A stretch of 64,000 nucleotides of DNA, taken from the NCBI GenBank assembly GCA_022539475.1, contig VCMS01000248.1:62001-126000 (forward strand), read 5' to 3'. This document shows positions 51,143 to 60,482 of the stretch, piece by piece. The stretch is from Gracilaria domingensis. Its lineage: Eukaryota > Rhodophyta > Florideophyceae > Gracilariales > Gracilariaceae. The notes beneath the pieces were generated by a model. It ran no database searches, was not told the DNA's origin, and worked only from the letters and a program-made list of their open reading frames with translations. How positions within the stretch are numbered: position 1 is the stretch's first letter; each line of letters begins with the position of its first letter. Position numbers and translations under genes: made by a program.

Positions 51143-53539
51143 ATGAAGCCAACTCGTGTTCGAAAGCGTACACAAAGCGTGACTCCTCGCACTCGGCGGA
51201 GCACTCGATCATTGCAAGGTGGAATGCGGGTTTCTCTGCAGATGGATATTGAGAATGAAGGAAAGGTGATAGTCGGGGAAGCGTTGTTGCATGGAATTGG
51301 AAGTGTTCTACGCCGCGAGTTGAACGGGAAGCAATTGGACCCAGGTCTTGTGGTGGTTCATAATATTCTCATCAGTCGAAGCGGTCAGACGTTCTACCCT
51401 TACCGGGCGGAGGGCCTGGATCTTCTACAATACATCCAGGATCTCCGGACGGCCGCTCCTTGGGATGAGAAAATGATGGAACCGGTGGCAGCCAGCATTC
51501 CGGCGTCCAAGCGAGGAACGGTGAGCGCTATGAGTGAGGTGATGACGCCGAGAAGCCGCACGGAGCCAATTCGAAGTTCATCAACACCGAGAGGTAGCGC
51601 ATCAGTAGCACCTCCGCGGGCAGGTCCGTCGTCTGTTACGAAGCGGTCTATGGAGACGAGAGCATCCCCAGCTACGAAGCGGACAGGTCAAACAAAGTCT
51701 ACCTACGCTACGAAGCCCACTGCGTCGAAAAGGGCATCTCCTGCGATGAATCAGACCGTCGACACAAGGGGATCTTCTGCGTCGAAACAGACGGTTCAGC
51801 ACGGGACGGCTGTGCGAGAAGAGGAAGATGAGATCATAAAAGGTCCCCTTCCAAACGCGGATGCGCAATCCGCACAAGGAGCTGGTCCATCTGTACCCCA
51901 AACTGCACCAGAAACTGCGGAGCAGCAGGACGATGACGTTGTGCTTCTGTCCGCAAGAATGGCACGTTCAAGTGTTTCTGGCGAGCGGTCTGGAACACAA
52001 GGGACACCTACTCGGAGCAAGACGTACAGACGAATTCGTCAGAAGGTACCAAAGGTGAACCTCAATCAGTACCGGATGGTTGTTGTTACTGTTGACATCA
52101 CTCTGGTGGACACTCCGCCCAATTTACTCCGTGGAGTAAGTAAACGCCACGTTGAAGCCCTTGTGAAGCGTATGGAGGAGCGGGGGATATTGCAGTCGAT
52201 GGGTTCTCCAGTGGTGGCGTTACAAGATACTACTACGGGAGACAGGGATATTGACAAGGGACGCCTAACAAAGAAGTGCTTCATTGTAGATGGTTTCCAT
52301 CGTCTGAAAGCTATACAATATTTGGCAGCGACTGGTGCACCGAAGTGGAACCGATTAGCCAAGTTTTGGCGTTGCAATCTGCTGATACGAAGAGATGGGA
52401 GAACCATTGGGATGAAGGAATTGTTATGTGTTGCTTCGTACCTCAATGAGTCGACGAGTACCATGCGAAGGATGATGTTTGCAGACAAGATACACTCTAT
52501 AGTTAGTGTGGTCGCCATTCTAATTGAAGATGTTGAGGGGGTGACGCCAGCAGACATGGATCCTGCAGAAGTGACAGAAGTGTTGAAGGAGAGCCAACTG
52601 ATTGGGACTGTGCAAGAGCGTCAGTATCTGAGATGTGCCAATGTCGCCCTGCAACTCATGTCTCGTGAGGGAATGCTGGCCCATTTCGAGGATATATGTG
52701 AGAGTGTGAGTGACATAGGTCTCACACATCTGTCCCATACTCCACTATATGTTTTGGATGCCGAGGAGTTTTCCTTCATTCTTGATTGTCTTCAGATGTT
52801 TCTATTGAAGGGCAAGTCGACGAAGACAAAGCAATGGAAAAGCTTTGAGGAGGTTCGAGGTTTCTCTTATGATAGAGCAGTGTCTCTGTTCCGCGCGGCT
52901 CGAGCAGTGAGGAATGAACTGAACGAGGAAGAGTCGATGGAAGTGTTCCTGAAACGCGAAATCAGTCTGTCTGCTCCATCGAATGAAGATGACGTTGAAG
53001 ACCCAGACAACAACGCAGCTGTGAATCAGTTCCTTTTGGGACAAGTTGTGAACTTCAACACATTGCCGCGTGTTCGGAGCAGGATGAACTCAATTAGAAC
53101 TGCCACGACTTCCGTTCAGAATCGATTGCGGACGATGCTCAAGGTAATTCCGCCCCCCGCACCAGTGAAGCAGTCCGTTACGAAGAGGAGGACTCCAACT
53201 GCTGCTGCTGCAACATCTGACAGTGAAGAAGGGGAGCCGCGAAGAAGTGCACGAGAACGGGCGCACGTGAGTTATAGGGAAATTGAGCACGGCCGAAATC
53301 GAGGTGCCATAGAAGTTCTGGATAGCTCTGAAGAAGAACAGCGGGCTCCGCCGAGAAAGAAACCGAGAAATACTTTCACACAACAGATGAGATCTACTCT
53401 GAACAGCATGACACCGGATGACCTGATGTCTCAACTAAATGAACATGTGCTGAAAGGAAGGTCGATGAAGGTTCAGATCGTGGCATTGGAAGAGGGAGCG
53501 AATTGGGGAGAACGCAGGCAGTTCTGCATTTGTGGATGA
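51143..53539 (+). CDS. Large protein with a ParB/Srx-like motif, N-terminal part
   Basis: A 798-residue frame starts at a clear ATG. A basic N-terminus is followed by a small ordered region (about 25-110) and a long Ser/Thr/Pro-rich linker with repeated S-P-A-T-K-type units (about 125-285). A second ordered region (about 300-640) contains FIVDGFHRLKAIQYLA. This resembles the G-x-H-R box of the ParB/sulfiredoxin-like fold and sits after a VVALQD strand, as in ParB. The C-terminal part is acidic and basic with nuclear-signal-like RKKPRN. The frame ends at TGA 53537, but the sense continues one base away (ENAGSSAFVDDEELLSVTV). It probably extended into the next entry. Function unknown. Confidence 0.6.
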   Translation: MKPTRVRKRTQSVTPRTRRSTRSLQGGMRVSLQMDIENEGKVIVGEALLHGIGSVLRRELNGKQLDPGLVVVHNILISRSGQTFYPYRAEGLDLLQYIQDLRTAAPWDEKMMEPVAASIPASKRGTVSAMSEVMTPRSRTEPIRSSSTPRGSASVAPPRAGPSSVTKRSMETRASPATKRTGQTKSTYATKPTASKRASPAMNQTVDTRGSSASKQTVQHGTAVREEEDEIIKGPLPNADAQSAQGAGPSVPQTAPETAEQQDDDVVLLSARMARSSVSGERSGTQGTPTRSKTYRRIRQKVPKVNLNQYRMVVVTVDITLVDTPPNLLRGVSKRHVEALVKRMEERGILQSMGSPVVALQDTTTGDRDIDKGRLTKKCFIVDGFHRLKAIQYLAATGAPKWNRLAKFWRCNLLIRRDGRTIGMKELLCVASYLNESTSTMRRMMFADKIHSIVSVVAILIEDVEGVTPADMDPAEVTEVLKESQLIGTVQERQYLRCANVALQLMSREGMLAHFEDICESVSDIGLTHLSHTPLYVLDAEEFSFILDCLQMFLLKGKSTKTKQWKSFEEVRGFSYDRAVSLFRAARAVRNELNEEESMEVFLKREISLSAPSNEDDVEDPDNNAAVNQFLLGQVVNFNTLPRVRSRMNSIRTATTSVQNRLRTMLKVIPPPAPVKQSVTKRRTPTAAAATSDSEEGEPRRSARERAHVSYREIEHGRNRGAIEVLDSSEEEQRAPPRKKPRNTFTQQMRSTLNSMTPDDLMSQLNEHVLKGRSMKVQIVALEEGANWGERRQFCICG

Positions 53540-55061
53540 CGAAGAGCTTCTTTCTGTGACGGTTCCACGGGTTGTCACCGTCGAGAAAGATGCTGCGCCA
53601 GACGATCAGCAAGAGACAGGTGGGGGGTCATTTGATGACGAGTTACCTACAGCTCTTCCGGAATCTGAGGAGCACGGACTTGTTAGAGGAGACCCATATG
53701 ATGGCCCACCGAACCCATCATGGTGCGGGTATGTCAGGCTGAGACCGCAGTAATGGCAAGGGAAGAACGTAATTGATCACAAGGACCCCTGGTTCAGAGT
53801 CATTCACTTGCCGAAGGGACATAGGTCGGAGCTGCTAAGTGTCTCGAATCTCAGAGATGTACACCAACTTGTCTTTTGGCACGCTGCAAGGGCTGAACAT
53901 CGCCTACGGGCGGAGACATTTGGTATGCAGTATCCTCGTACTCGGCCGACAGGTATGGATGATGAAGAGGTGCTGTGGGTTGCTGCGAAGGAGCATGACG
54001 AATTTGGGCAAATGTTCTTCGTCCGAATGCACGCTGAGCTAAGGCAGAATGGATATTGCGTGCTTGATGGGTTTGCGACGGATAATGGTGTCCCTAAATG
54101 AGAGGAGTTGGAAGAAGTTCGGGAGTTCTGAGATGTGTCGGGGAAGTTGGTGGACTTTTTCGAGAATGAGTATGGAGCGATGCCGGATATACTGGAAGGG
54201 GAGGAACAGAAGTCGTTTGTTCAAATAATCAACGATGATGAAGGATGGAAGGACCGTAGCGATGGACAATTTCAGGGGAGAGTGATGTCGACACGTTGGG
54301 GTACGGTGGAGAAGCCGGAGGATAATGAGGAGCTCAGGTGGGTTGTAAGGTCGCGTGCTTTACTTGATGTTCGAATGGGTACAATTGCTGCGGCTTTGGG
54401 ACTATGGGACAATGAAAGGGAAGCTGTGAAGATGTACACTCCGGAAACTGGTAGTCGATTTCTGGGGACGACGAGAAAGTGCAAGCGCCAGACGCTGCAC
54501 ACCGACTTCAGTGGTCTAGTTACGAAGGAAACAATGAATACTGGTAACCCCGGATACTTTGTAATGGCCTCTGGGAAAGAGGGCTTTCCTCTCTGGGTGA
54601 GCGCTGGAAGCCATCAACTGGTGGGGATGAACAACCAACAGTTGCGAGTGATGTCGGAGGTGTATCCAGCGAAGAAGATAATCATCCCACCGTACTTTGT
54701 ATTCGTGGGCCGTGGTGATGTGACACATGCTGGAGCAAGTCGGAAGGACAAGGTGGATAGGTCCGAGTCTATGGATTTGCTGGTTAGATACCACATGTAC
54801 ATGGTACCGGAGGGCTACGCACTACCTGATGCTGTTCATCGGGTGCGGGATTTCGGACCCACGTTTGTCAATGGTGACGAGGAGGAGGAGGCGGAGGATG
54901 AACTGTTGTCCGATAAGGAGGGTGGGGCGGTTGACATGGAAGAAGACCAAGTGGTCGTGGAGATTGGTGTGGAAGCGGACGCCGGTAGAACTGCAGTGCT
55001 CGAGAGTAGTAGTGATGACGATTTGCCAATAATGAGGCTGCGAGCGCCTCGAAGTCGATGA
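53523..55061 (+). pseudogene. 2OG-Fe(II) oxygenase-like C-terminal part, interrupted by stops
   Basis: A single frame runs from about 53502 to 55061 with protein-like sequence interrupted by TAA 53751-53753, TGA 54099-54101 and TGA 54129-54131. After ELRQNGYCVLDGFATD comes a beta-rich region. It has LHTDFSG (an H-x-D pair), FPLWVSAGSHQLV, then IIIPPYFVFVGRGDVTHAGA, with the distal His in a GD-x-x-H context, and an Arg further on in LLVRYHMYMVP. This is the pattern of Fe(II)/2-oxoglutarate oxygenases. The tail is very acidic. It follows the ParB-like frame after a shift near 53490 and was probably the same gene. Substrate unknown. Confidence 0.6.
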
Positions 55062-55325
55062 GAATGAGATGATTACTAAATTATGAGTGTCTTGCGAGTA
55101 TTAAGAGTAGTATACTATTGCAAGGCTATACATATGAACATGGAAAAGGTGCGGCAGGCTGGTAATTGAACAAATGTCATACGTCTTTGGTCCAGTTGCG
55201 TCTAATTGCAACATGTCACATGCTCGGTATCGTTAACATCATCGGTGGCACCATTCAATTCGCAATTGAACATGTAGCGTCCTGACACTTCTGAAACTGC
55301 ACTTAAGGTTGCTTTTAAGAGAAGT

Positions 55326-56218
55326 ATGAAACTGAGAAGTCTATGCAGTTCCTGTCTATGCAGTACTTGTGGCAGTATGGTCACTGTATCAGAAAAAATG
55401 GCAGAGGAACAGAGAGACTTGGCGGAAATTTCACCCAATACCTTGTCTAAGTTCATATATGCCAATGGTTACGGTATATTAAATTCCGTTGATGGAACGT
55501 TGAGAAGAGAAGGAGAGTCAATTCCAGAAGAGGTTGTGAAGTGTATGAAGTTCATTGACGAACGTTTTGGTTTCGGACTTGTCACAGGGGGTGATGGGGG
55601 CGACGTGGAGGGGAAAATGGAAGGACTCGGAGACTATAAGTTTGGTGTCTCGGCGAATCATGGAGCTTTCCTCCGTTTCTCTGACGAGAGGAGGATCACA
55701 CCCTTGACCACACTGTTGACGGACTACTGTTTTTGGCAAGGGATTTGAATAGGAGGCATGGTATTGTGAATGATGATGGGAAGGGGTTCGTGGAGACCAG
55801 AAGTGATAGTGGCCTTCCCAATTTCGTGTACAACAAACTGTGGCAGTGGAGAGAAGAAGTGAATTCTGCTATTGGGGACCTGTTGCAGAAGATGGATGCG
55901 TTTGTTATCTATCCCAGCGATAAAAGTTGCGAAATTGTGGACAAGCGATACACAAAAGGAAGCGGAGGAGCAAATCTTGTGGATAATGAACCGAGATTTA
56001 TTGATACGGATGACTTCGTGACGTTCGGAAGTGCTTTGAACGACGGGCCTTTGCATGAGGTAGGCGTGTACGGCGTTCACGTCAAAGAAGATTGTATCCC
56101 GGGTGGAGTACACAACCTGTTCGAAAGCGTGGAGGATGTACATTCGACAATTATGCTGGTGGCTCTGTTGTACGGCTACGAGGAAAAGCAGCACGACAAA
56201 AACCAACATGAATCATAG
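55326..56218 (+). pseudogene. HAD-family phosphatase, decayed paralogue
   Basis: The first frame (55326-55748) and the second (about 55725-56218) together match the minus-strand gene at 56271-57143 along most of its length. Shared segments include NGYGILNSVDGTLRREGESI (NGYAVISDIDGTLKKAGENI in the intact copy), SGLPNFVYN and FGSALNDGPLHEV. The nucleophile Asp of DxDGT is replaced by Ser, and the motif II region is changed to TGGD. A frameshift near 55700-55730 breaks the frame. Both the active-site loss and the shift argue for a dead copy. Confidence 0.75.
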
Positions 56219-56270
56219 AAGGGTATTGAGATATATACGACACTTTTATTACTGAGATCTCATATCCTAG

Positions 56271-57143
56271 CTAAGTATTACAGGCATCGTAGCACTTGAA
56301 GCAAATTCCAAGAGCATTTCTAAACCATTGACACTTGCATTTTCTGTACCCGTACAGTTCTGCCACCCTTCTGATGGTCTCATGCACGTCCTCCACCCCA
56401 TCAACAAGATATGTTACCGCTGCTGGAGGGTCGTCTCCCTTCACATGGACTGCCAGGGTTGCCATTTCATATAGAGGGCCATCATTGGAAGCATTCCCGA
56501 AAGCAACGATTAAATGTGTGTGGAACTGGGGGTCTTTTTCAACCAAGGCTAGCGCCCCACTATTTTTCGTGAAACGAATGTCCCCTATGTCACAGTTTTC
56601 ATCTTGAGGGTACGCAACCAGGTTCGGAAAGGATGTCAACACTTTTGAAATACCGCAGTTAATTTCTGTTTTCCACTTCGACAGTCCATTGTACGTGAAG
56701 TTAGGGAGTCCACTGTCTTTTCTACTGCTCACCACTGCTTGTTGACGCTCTTCGTGAAGTCCGTGCGATTCATTTAAGGAGAGTGCAAGTCTCTCAAGTT
56801 CGGCTGCACATCTTTCGTAACCTTCCCTGTCAAGGTCCTGATCAATTTCGGTACCATTGGATAATCTCACCCGTGCGCCTTGGTTTCCAGAGATGCCAAA
56901 AGTGTAGCCACCCAGGTGCTCCATGAAACTCTCGGCATCCTCTATATCTCGCCTAGTAGCAATTCCGAAACCAACGCGTGCATTGATGTACTTGATGCAT
57001 TTGACTGTTTCGGCAGGAATGTTCTCCCCAGCTTTTTTCAGAGTACCGTCAATATCACTAATCACGGCGTAGCCATTTTCGAATATTTCGTTAGCCAGCT
57101 GCTGAGTAGTTACTTCTTGGGCTCTAACTTCTGAGTTATACAT
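56271..57143 (-). CDS. HAD-superfamily phosphatase
   Basis: The 290-residue protein starts at ATG 57143; the longer frame starts at GTG. Motif I is ISDIDGTLK (DxDGT, the nucleophile and general acid). Motif II is the Thr of GIATRRD. Motif III is probably in the DIRFTKNSG region, and motif IV is FGNASNDGPLYEMA. The cap sequence between motifs II and III includes SSRKDSGLPNFTYN. The layout is of the Cof/trehalose-phosphatase/sugar-phosphatase branch (type C2 cap). The substrate is unknown but likely a phosphorylated sugar. The C-terminus ends in a Cys-rich tail (KCKCQWF, then CFKCYDACNT). It lies tail-to-tail with its decayed paralogue, 52 bp away. Confidence 0.8.
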   Translation of the reverse strand: MYNSEVRAQEVTTQQLANEIFENGYAVISDIDGTLKKAGENIPAETVKCIKYINARVGFGIATRRDIEDAESFMEHLGGYTFGISGNQGARVRLSNGTEIDQDLDREGYERCAAELERLALSLNESHGLHEERQQAVVSSRKDSGLPNFTYNGLSKWKTEINCGISKVLTSFPNLVAYPQDENCDIGDIRFTKNSGALALVEKDPQFHTHLIVAFGNASNDGPLYEMATLAVHVKGDDPPAAVTYLVDGVEDVHETIRRVAELYGYRKCKCQWFRNALGICFKCYDACNT

Positions 57144-57769
57144 GTTTTGAAAGCTTTCGAAAGGGTTCGTTTTGCAAATGGGTGTGGGTATACGAATGAG
57201 AAGGATGTGATTGATGTTCACAAGGTGTTTCGTAGTATAAAAAGAGTCTAAGAACGACCATATGCGGGTATTGTAGTACTGTTTTAAAACGTTACTACGA
57301 CGAGAAGCTTTTGCATCGATTTGCAGTAAAGAAAGGATGATTTACTCATAAATTATATGTACGGGTTCAAGTGGGTAAAGAAAACTATGAATATCTTCAA
57401 CATGAGCTTAGAAATCAAGATCAGTAAAACAACCTCCATTATGGGTTGAAACCCATAAAAGGTGTACCTTACTTTAAACGGGTGCCCCAAGTATTGCAAA
57501 GGCTTAGTTCTTCAGAAATATCACAATTTTGTACTTGTTTTGTTACTAGTATCGTGCACTTTAATGATGTGGAATGACCCTTTTCCATCTAGCAAAAACT
57601 TAGCCAGGTATTAGTGATAAGGGATGTAGGATTTAAAGGGGCATATTTGAACCACAGAAGGACGAACAATATAAGTAATGTAATAGGAACAGGTCATTTC
57701 GCTAAAGTAACTTTTATGTTTAACTATCTCTAAAAGGTTTACAACACCGAAACGTCATGTGTTCTAACC
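57144..57769. other. AT-rich intergenic region
   Basis: No gene is seen. AT-rich sequence contains a TATAAAAAG at about 57236-57244 on the plus strand, facing away from the HAD gene. Confidence 0.5.
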
Positions 57770-58654
57770 TCAAAGCTGGGGAAATGGGGAGGGGGATAAC
57801 TTTTCCTTAACAACGTTGACGTAGTTTGTATGAAAAGGAGCGGGGTCACCGCCTACGATGTTTCTTTCTTGGCGGGAAAAGTCGTAGAAGTACGCGTTCC
57901 TAAACTGAAAGTCGGAGAAAGAAGTAGGGAAGCCAACGAGAGTTTTCCCATATGCAAGAAGTCGCCCAACGGTCTCTTCCAGGTTGAAAGTAGTACCTGT
58001 CTTAAGAGAAACTATCTTCAACAGCTCTTTCATTATTGTGAGCACAACCGTACTGCACTCCGCAGCGACTACGTCCATAGGAATGAAATCTCTTGAGGCC
58101 CCGACGATGTTGAACGCTGATAGCCACACGAGCTTCTCATAATAGCTTACGAGAAATGTGTCTTCGTCGACAACCCCGCAAGTGAGACCCATAGACCTAA
58201 ACCTGTCTGCAACGTTGGAGGCCCACTTTCCTGTTGCGACAGTGAGACCATCTGGACTTTCAGGAGTGACACCATCCTGCGGAGCTGCGGTTCTTGAGGG
58301 GACACCAACGTATAGGACAACTTTTGAACATTTGTCCACACCGAGCTTCGAAAGCAATGGTATGATGTCTCCATTCTGGAAGAAAACGAGATTCTCTCTG
58401 AGCGAATAAGGGCAAGCCTGAATTACGGTCTCCAGGGTGTTCGTTCTTTCACAAACTAGTATCGGTACATCAGAAAGATGAGAGGTAGCAGCCATGCTGC
58501 AGAATTCGTGTGCGGAAATGACTATATCTTCTTCGTTCGCCAGCATGGTACCTATACGCCCGCTTCCAACAATAACGGCCCGAGTCCTTCGGGTGGGAGA
58601 TGAGGCCTGAGGGACGTCAGAGTATCTGGGACTCGGAGGCGGAGTCGGAGGCAT
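57770..58654 (-). CDS. Ketopantoate-reductase-like NAD(P)-binding protein
   Basis: The 294-residue protein starts at ATG 58654. After a Pro/Ser-rich leader, AVIVGSGRIGTMLA (about 26-39) is a Rossmann dinucleotide-binding loop. The helical C-terminal half contains SYYEKLVWLSAFNIVGASRD, matching the position of the conserved Lys/Asn-bearing helix in ApbA/PanE-type reductases. The usual middle region is loosely conserved and no plastid signal is evident. It may act on a 2-oxo acid, but the exact reaction cannot be read from the sequence. The frame is intact. Confidence 0.6.
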   Translation of the reverse strand: MPPTPPPSPRYSDVPQASSPTRRTRAVIVGSGRIGTMLANEEDIVISAHEFCSMAATSHLSDVPILVCERTNTLETVIQACPYSLRENLVFFQNGDIIPLLSKLGVDKCSKVVLYVGVPSRTAAPQDGVTPESPDGLTVATGKWASNVADRFRSMGLTCGVVDEDTFLVSYYEKLVWLSAFNIVGASRDFIPMDVVAAECSTVVLTIMKELLKIVSLKTGTTFNLEETVGRLLAYGKTLVGFPTSFSDFQFRNAYFYDFSRQERNIVGGDPAPFHTNYVNVVKEKLSPSPFPQL

Positions 58655-59137
58655 GTCGGACTAGGAGTTCATTGCAAGTGTTCGATTGTTTTTGTGTGAC
58701 GATAAAAAGGGAAGATGGGGCGGAGAACTGCTGGGGTAAAGAGTGATACTTAAGTACAAACGTTTGGGAAGCGCAGAACGGGAACATGGTTCACTTTGTG
58801 AAAGTGAGCGAAATGTATGATATGTGATTGTACTGAATGCATGATAGGGCTTGTATGAGACGACAAGCCACAAAGTGTGATGATGTTTTATGAAAAGTAG
58901 GTGGAAGAGTAGAAAGTGTACAATGAATGAAACTGATTTCGAACCTGAGTTGTAAAGTAGTTATAAAGTAAGAGTTACGGGGAGCTTGAATACAGGATGA
59001 AAGGAGCCATTTTGGCTTCATAAATGACGTGCACGGGTTCTATAGCTTCACTCGGATTGCCATAATCTTCTTTTTTATTGAGGTATAAAAGGGGGGTGTG
59101 TCTGGGAAGGACGGGTTTGGCGTTACTGAAGTTATCG
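58655..59137. other. Divergent intergenic region
   Basis: It lies between the reductase-like gene (minus) and the epimerase gene (plus). It holds the TATA box at 59084. No other gene is supported. Confidence 0.5.
59084..59090 (+). promoter_or_regulatory. TATA box of the ribulose-phosphate epimerase gene
   Basis: TATAAAA lies 48 bp upstream of ATG 59138, at a distance that fits a short 5' leader. It is inferred from sequence and position only. Confidence 0.5.
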
Positions 59138-59843
59138 ATGTTCAGTATGGATTCTCGTTTAATTATAGCGCCATCAATTTTGGCGTCAGACTTTGCTCGC
59201 CTTTCAGATGAAGCGAGTGCAATGGAAGAGGCTGGAGCGGAGTGGCTGCATATAGATGTAATGGATGGTCATTTTGTGGCGAACCTTACTGTTGGACCGC
59301 CAGTTTTGAAAGCGTTGCGGAGGGATACGAAATTGTTTTTGGACTGTCATCTGATGGTATCAGATGCTGGGTGCTGGATAAAAGACCTTGCAGAAGCAGG
59401 CGCAGACGGAGTCACATTTCATATCGAGAGTGTGGCTAAGGGACTAGAAAAGTGCAAGGTATCAACTGAGGAGGAGAACGTGGTGTTGAAGGAATTATGT
59501 AACCGAATTAAAAGGATGGGAATAGGTTGGAGTTGCGTTGCGCCCGAATACGTCTATAAAGGTCGTAGAAGCACTTATGAAGGAAGGAGTTGTAGACATG
59601 TTATTGTTGATGACGGTGGAGCCAGGGTTTGGAGGACAGGCGTTTATGGGGGGTGTTCTTGATAAGGTGCGACATGCAAGGGAGTTGTACCCAAGAATAG
59701 GGCTACAGGTGGATGGGGGTATTGGACTGAGTACTGTGAAAGGAGTAGTGAAGGCCGGTGCAAACATTTTAGTTGCACGATCTGCCATCTTTGGCTCGAG
59801 TAACCCAGCTCATGTCATAGCTGGTTTTCGAAAGGTTGGTTAG
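59138..59843 (+). CDS. RPE: Ribulose-phosphate 3-epimerase, cytosolic type, with a one-base frameshift
   Basis: It interconverts ribulose 5-phosphate and xylulose 5-phosphate in the pentose phosphate pathway. The ATG at 59138 (or 59147) gives a short N-terminus, so a cytosolic form is likely. The TIM-barrel motifs are all present: IIAPSILASDFARL, WLHIDVMDGHFV, DCHLMVSD, then MTVEPGFGGQAFM and LQVDGGIG, and AGANILVARSAIFG. After RIKRMGI (codon 59522-59524) the sense moves into the next frame (VGVALRPNTSIKVVEAL), so one extra base lies at about 59525. Allowing for it the protein is about 235 residues, the normal length. The extra base could be an assembly error or real damage. Confidence 0.88.
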
Positions 59844-60482
59844 AGATAGTAGCATAAAATTATTGTTTATTATATTGTTACCTTTACGTGTTATCACGAC
59901 TATATTCTCCGTCTCCATTGAAGATGTATTTCTCTTGTATCACAACCGGGAAAGGATGTGAGAGAACATCAATATATCCCCAGTGGACGCTGAGAGGGAG
60001 GATGAACTACTCTACGTGCTATCATTGTTACCCATCCGGTGTCGAGTGGTGACATACTCTTTTTTTGTCACAACCCACACAGGATGTGACGGAAGAAGAA
60101 GATGCCCCCAGTCGAGACAGAGGGTTAGCTACTCTAAGTACAATCACTAGTCCCTAGCTTGCCTCCACTATCAATATCTTCCTGTTTTGCTATAACCATC
60201 GAGTGAGGTTATGGCGGAAGAGAAAAATATCGCCGGTCGAGGCGAGGTGAGTGGGGATTATGTGAGAGCGAAAGAGGAGACAGAGAGGTGGCGCTTAAAT
60301 AGTGGAAGGTGCGGAGGTGTACAGTACATGTTTTGGGGGAAATGGGATGAGGGAAACAGGGACAATCATGGTGCTGGATATAGCCCGTGTGGTTGGACAG
60401 TGGGGGTGGACAGCACAGTTTAGCTCGATTGCACTGTATCGCAGGGGAAACTTCGATCCAACTACTACTTTTTCTTCTGAAG
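59844..60482. other. Intergenic with tandem repeats
   Basis: No gene is supported. A 70-codon frame at 60211-60423 is not recognised. The stretch is dominated by the repeat array at about 59915-60260. Confidence 0.5.
59915..60260. repeat. Three diverged tandem repeats of about 125 bp, each with a small hairpin
   Basis: Units share a T-rich lead, a CACAACC / GGATGTG hairpin (59941 and 60069; ATAACC / GGTTAT at 60192 in the third), a purine-rich AGAGAA-like tract, CCCCAGT (GCCGGT in the third) and CTACTCT in the first two. Hairpins are spaced 128 and 123 bp apart. Confidence 0.6.

Noticed and set aside
59915-60260. CRISPR-like array
   Set aside because: Units are long, diverged and lack short identical repeats with unique spacers; the window is eukaryotic.
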